The position numbers were made by a program, and so were the translations under genes. A stretch of 5,716 bases of DNA, taken from the NCBI GenBank assembly GCA_028284565.1, contig JANQRM010000350.1, positions 1 to 5,716 of the forward strand, written 5' to 3'. The stretch is from Anaerolineae bacterium (lineage in GTDB: Bacteria; Chloroflexota; Anaerolineae; Aggregatilineales; Phototrophicaceae). How positions within the stretch are numbered: the first letter of the stretch is position 1; every line of letters starts with the position of its first letter. Of this stretch, positions 5,544 through 5,716 are shown one piece after another. A model generated the notes under the pieces. The model made no database searches and was not told the DNA's origin. It saw nothing but the letters and a program-made list of their open reading frames with translations.

Positions 5544-5716
5544 TTAGGCGGTTTCAATACGCGCCCGTTGAGAAGGGTCAAGGCGTTGATGGCGGGCTTT
5601 CAACTGCCAGACTCGAAGTGCCGCCTCTGTCGCAATGGTTGGAACCATCTTCGACTCTCCGACTTGGCGATCTGGGAAGTAGATGGGGATTTCGCATATT
5701 TTATAACCGAGTTTGT
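5544..5716 (-). CDS. Polyprenol/dolichol-phosphate mannose synthase-like GT2 enzyme, C-terminal end (partial)
   Basis: The - strand frame entering at 5716 is open to the TAA at 5546-5544, giving 56 residues of a gene that continues beyond the window. The start KLGYKICEIPIYFPDRQVGESKM (given as KLGYKICEIP and IYFPDRQVGESKM) matches the conserved C-terminal block of DPM1-type family 2 glycosyltransferases. In those enzymes the usual form is GYKI.E.PI.F.DR..GESKM, followed by an amphipathic I..EA...VW.L segment, here present as IATEAALRVWQLKARH. Such enzymes move mannose (or glucose) from GDP/UDP-sugar to polyprenyl phosphate at the cytoplasmic face of the membrane. The chain ends shortly after this block, so there is no C-terminal membrane extension. 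The downstream membrane protein starts 24 bp after the stop (or overlaps closely if GTG 5537 is used), which indicates one operon. Confidence 0.85.
   Translation of the reverse strand, partial: KLGYKICEIPIYFPDRQVGESKMVPTIATEAALRVWQLKARHQRLDPSQRARIETA

Overview
The window looks like bacterial chromosome of moderate GC content with compact, mostly bicistronic gene packing. No mobile element, RNA gene, CRISPR array or tandem repeat was seen. The gene content (a large VIT/VWA protein with the YGIITPYTSFL motif, an odd polytopic membrane protein fused to a cyclic-nucleotide-binding domain, polyprenol-phosphate mannosyltransferase-type genes) would fit a Chloroflexota (Anaerolineae-like) genome. 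That placement is inferred from general family knowledge, not from a search.

Layout, left to right. (1) Positions 1-1084, + strand: the C-terminal 360 residues of a VIT/von Willebrand A domain protein whose 5' part lies outside the window. (2) Positions 1164-2859, + strand: a self-contained transcription unit. It has a good sigma-70-type promoter framed by a perfect 9-bp inverted repeat, a 77-residue signal-peptide/one-TM protein, a 448-residue six-TM protein with two intramembrane HxxEH motifs and a C-terminal cNMP-binding domain, then a strong intrinsic terminator. (3) Positions 2898-4181, + strand: a monocistronic gene for an enterochelin-esterase-like alpha/beta hydrolase in which the catalytic serine is replaced by glycine. 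(4) Positions 4178-5716, - strand: three closely spaced genes read leftwards. They are the C-terminus of a dolichol/polyprenol-phosphate mannose synthase-like GT2 enzyme, a multi-pass GT-C/GT87-like membrane protein and a Nudix hydrolase. This cluster converges on the esterase-like gene, and the stop codons overlap.

How the parts may work together. The - strand cluster reads as cell-envelope glycosylation: the GT2 enzyme would make the lipid-linked sugar donor and the membrane protein would use it. The link of the Nudix enzyme to this is only positional. The 1164-2859 unit is the best candidate for an undescribed system. Topology places all the HxxEH histidines near the outer face of the membrane, with a cytosolic cNMP sensor at the other end of the same chain and a small exported membrane partner encoded immediately upstream. 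A metal- or cofactor-binding membrane protein gated by a cyclic nucleotide is a reasonable hypothesis, but its function is unknown to me.
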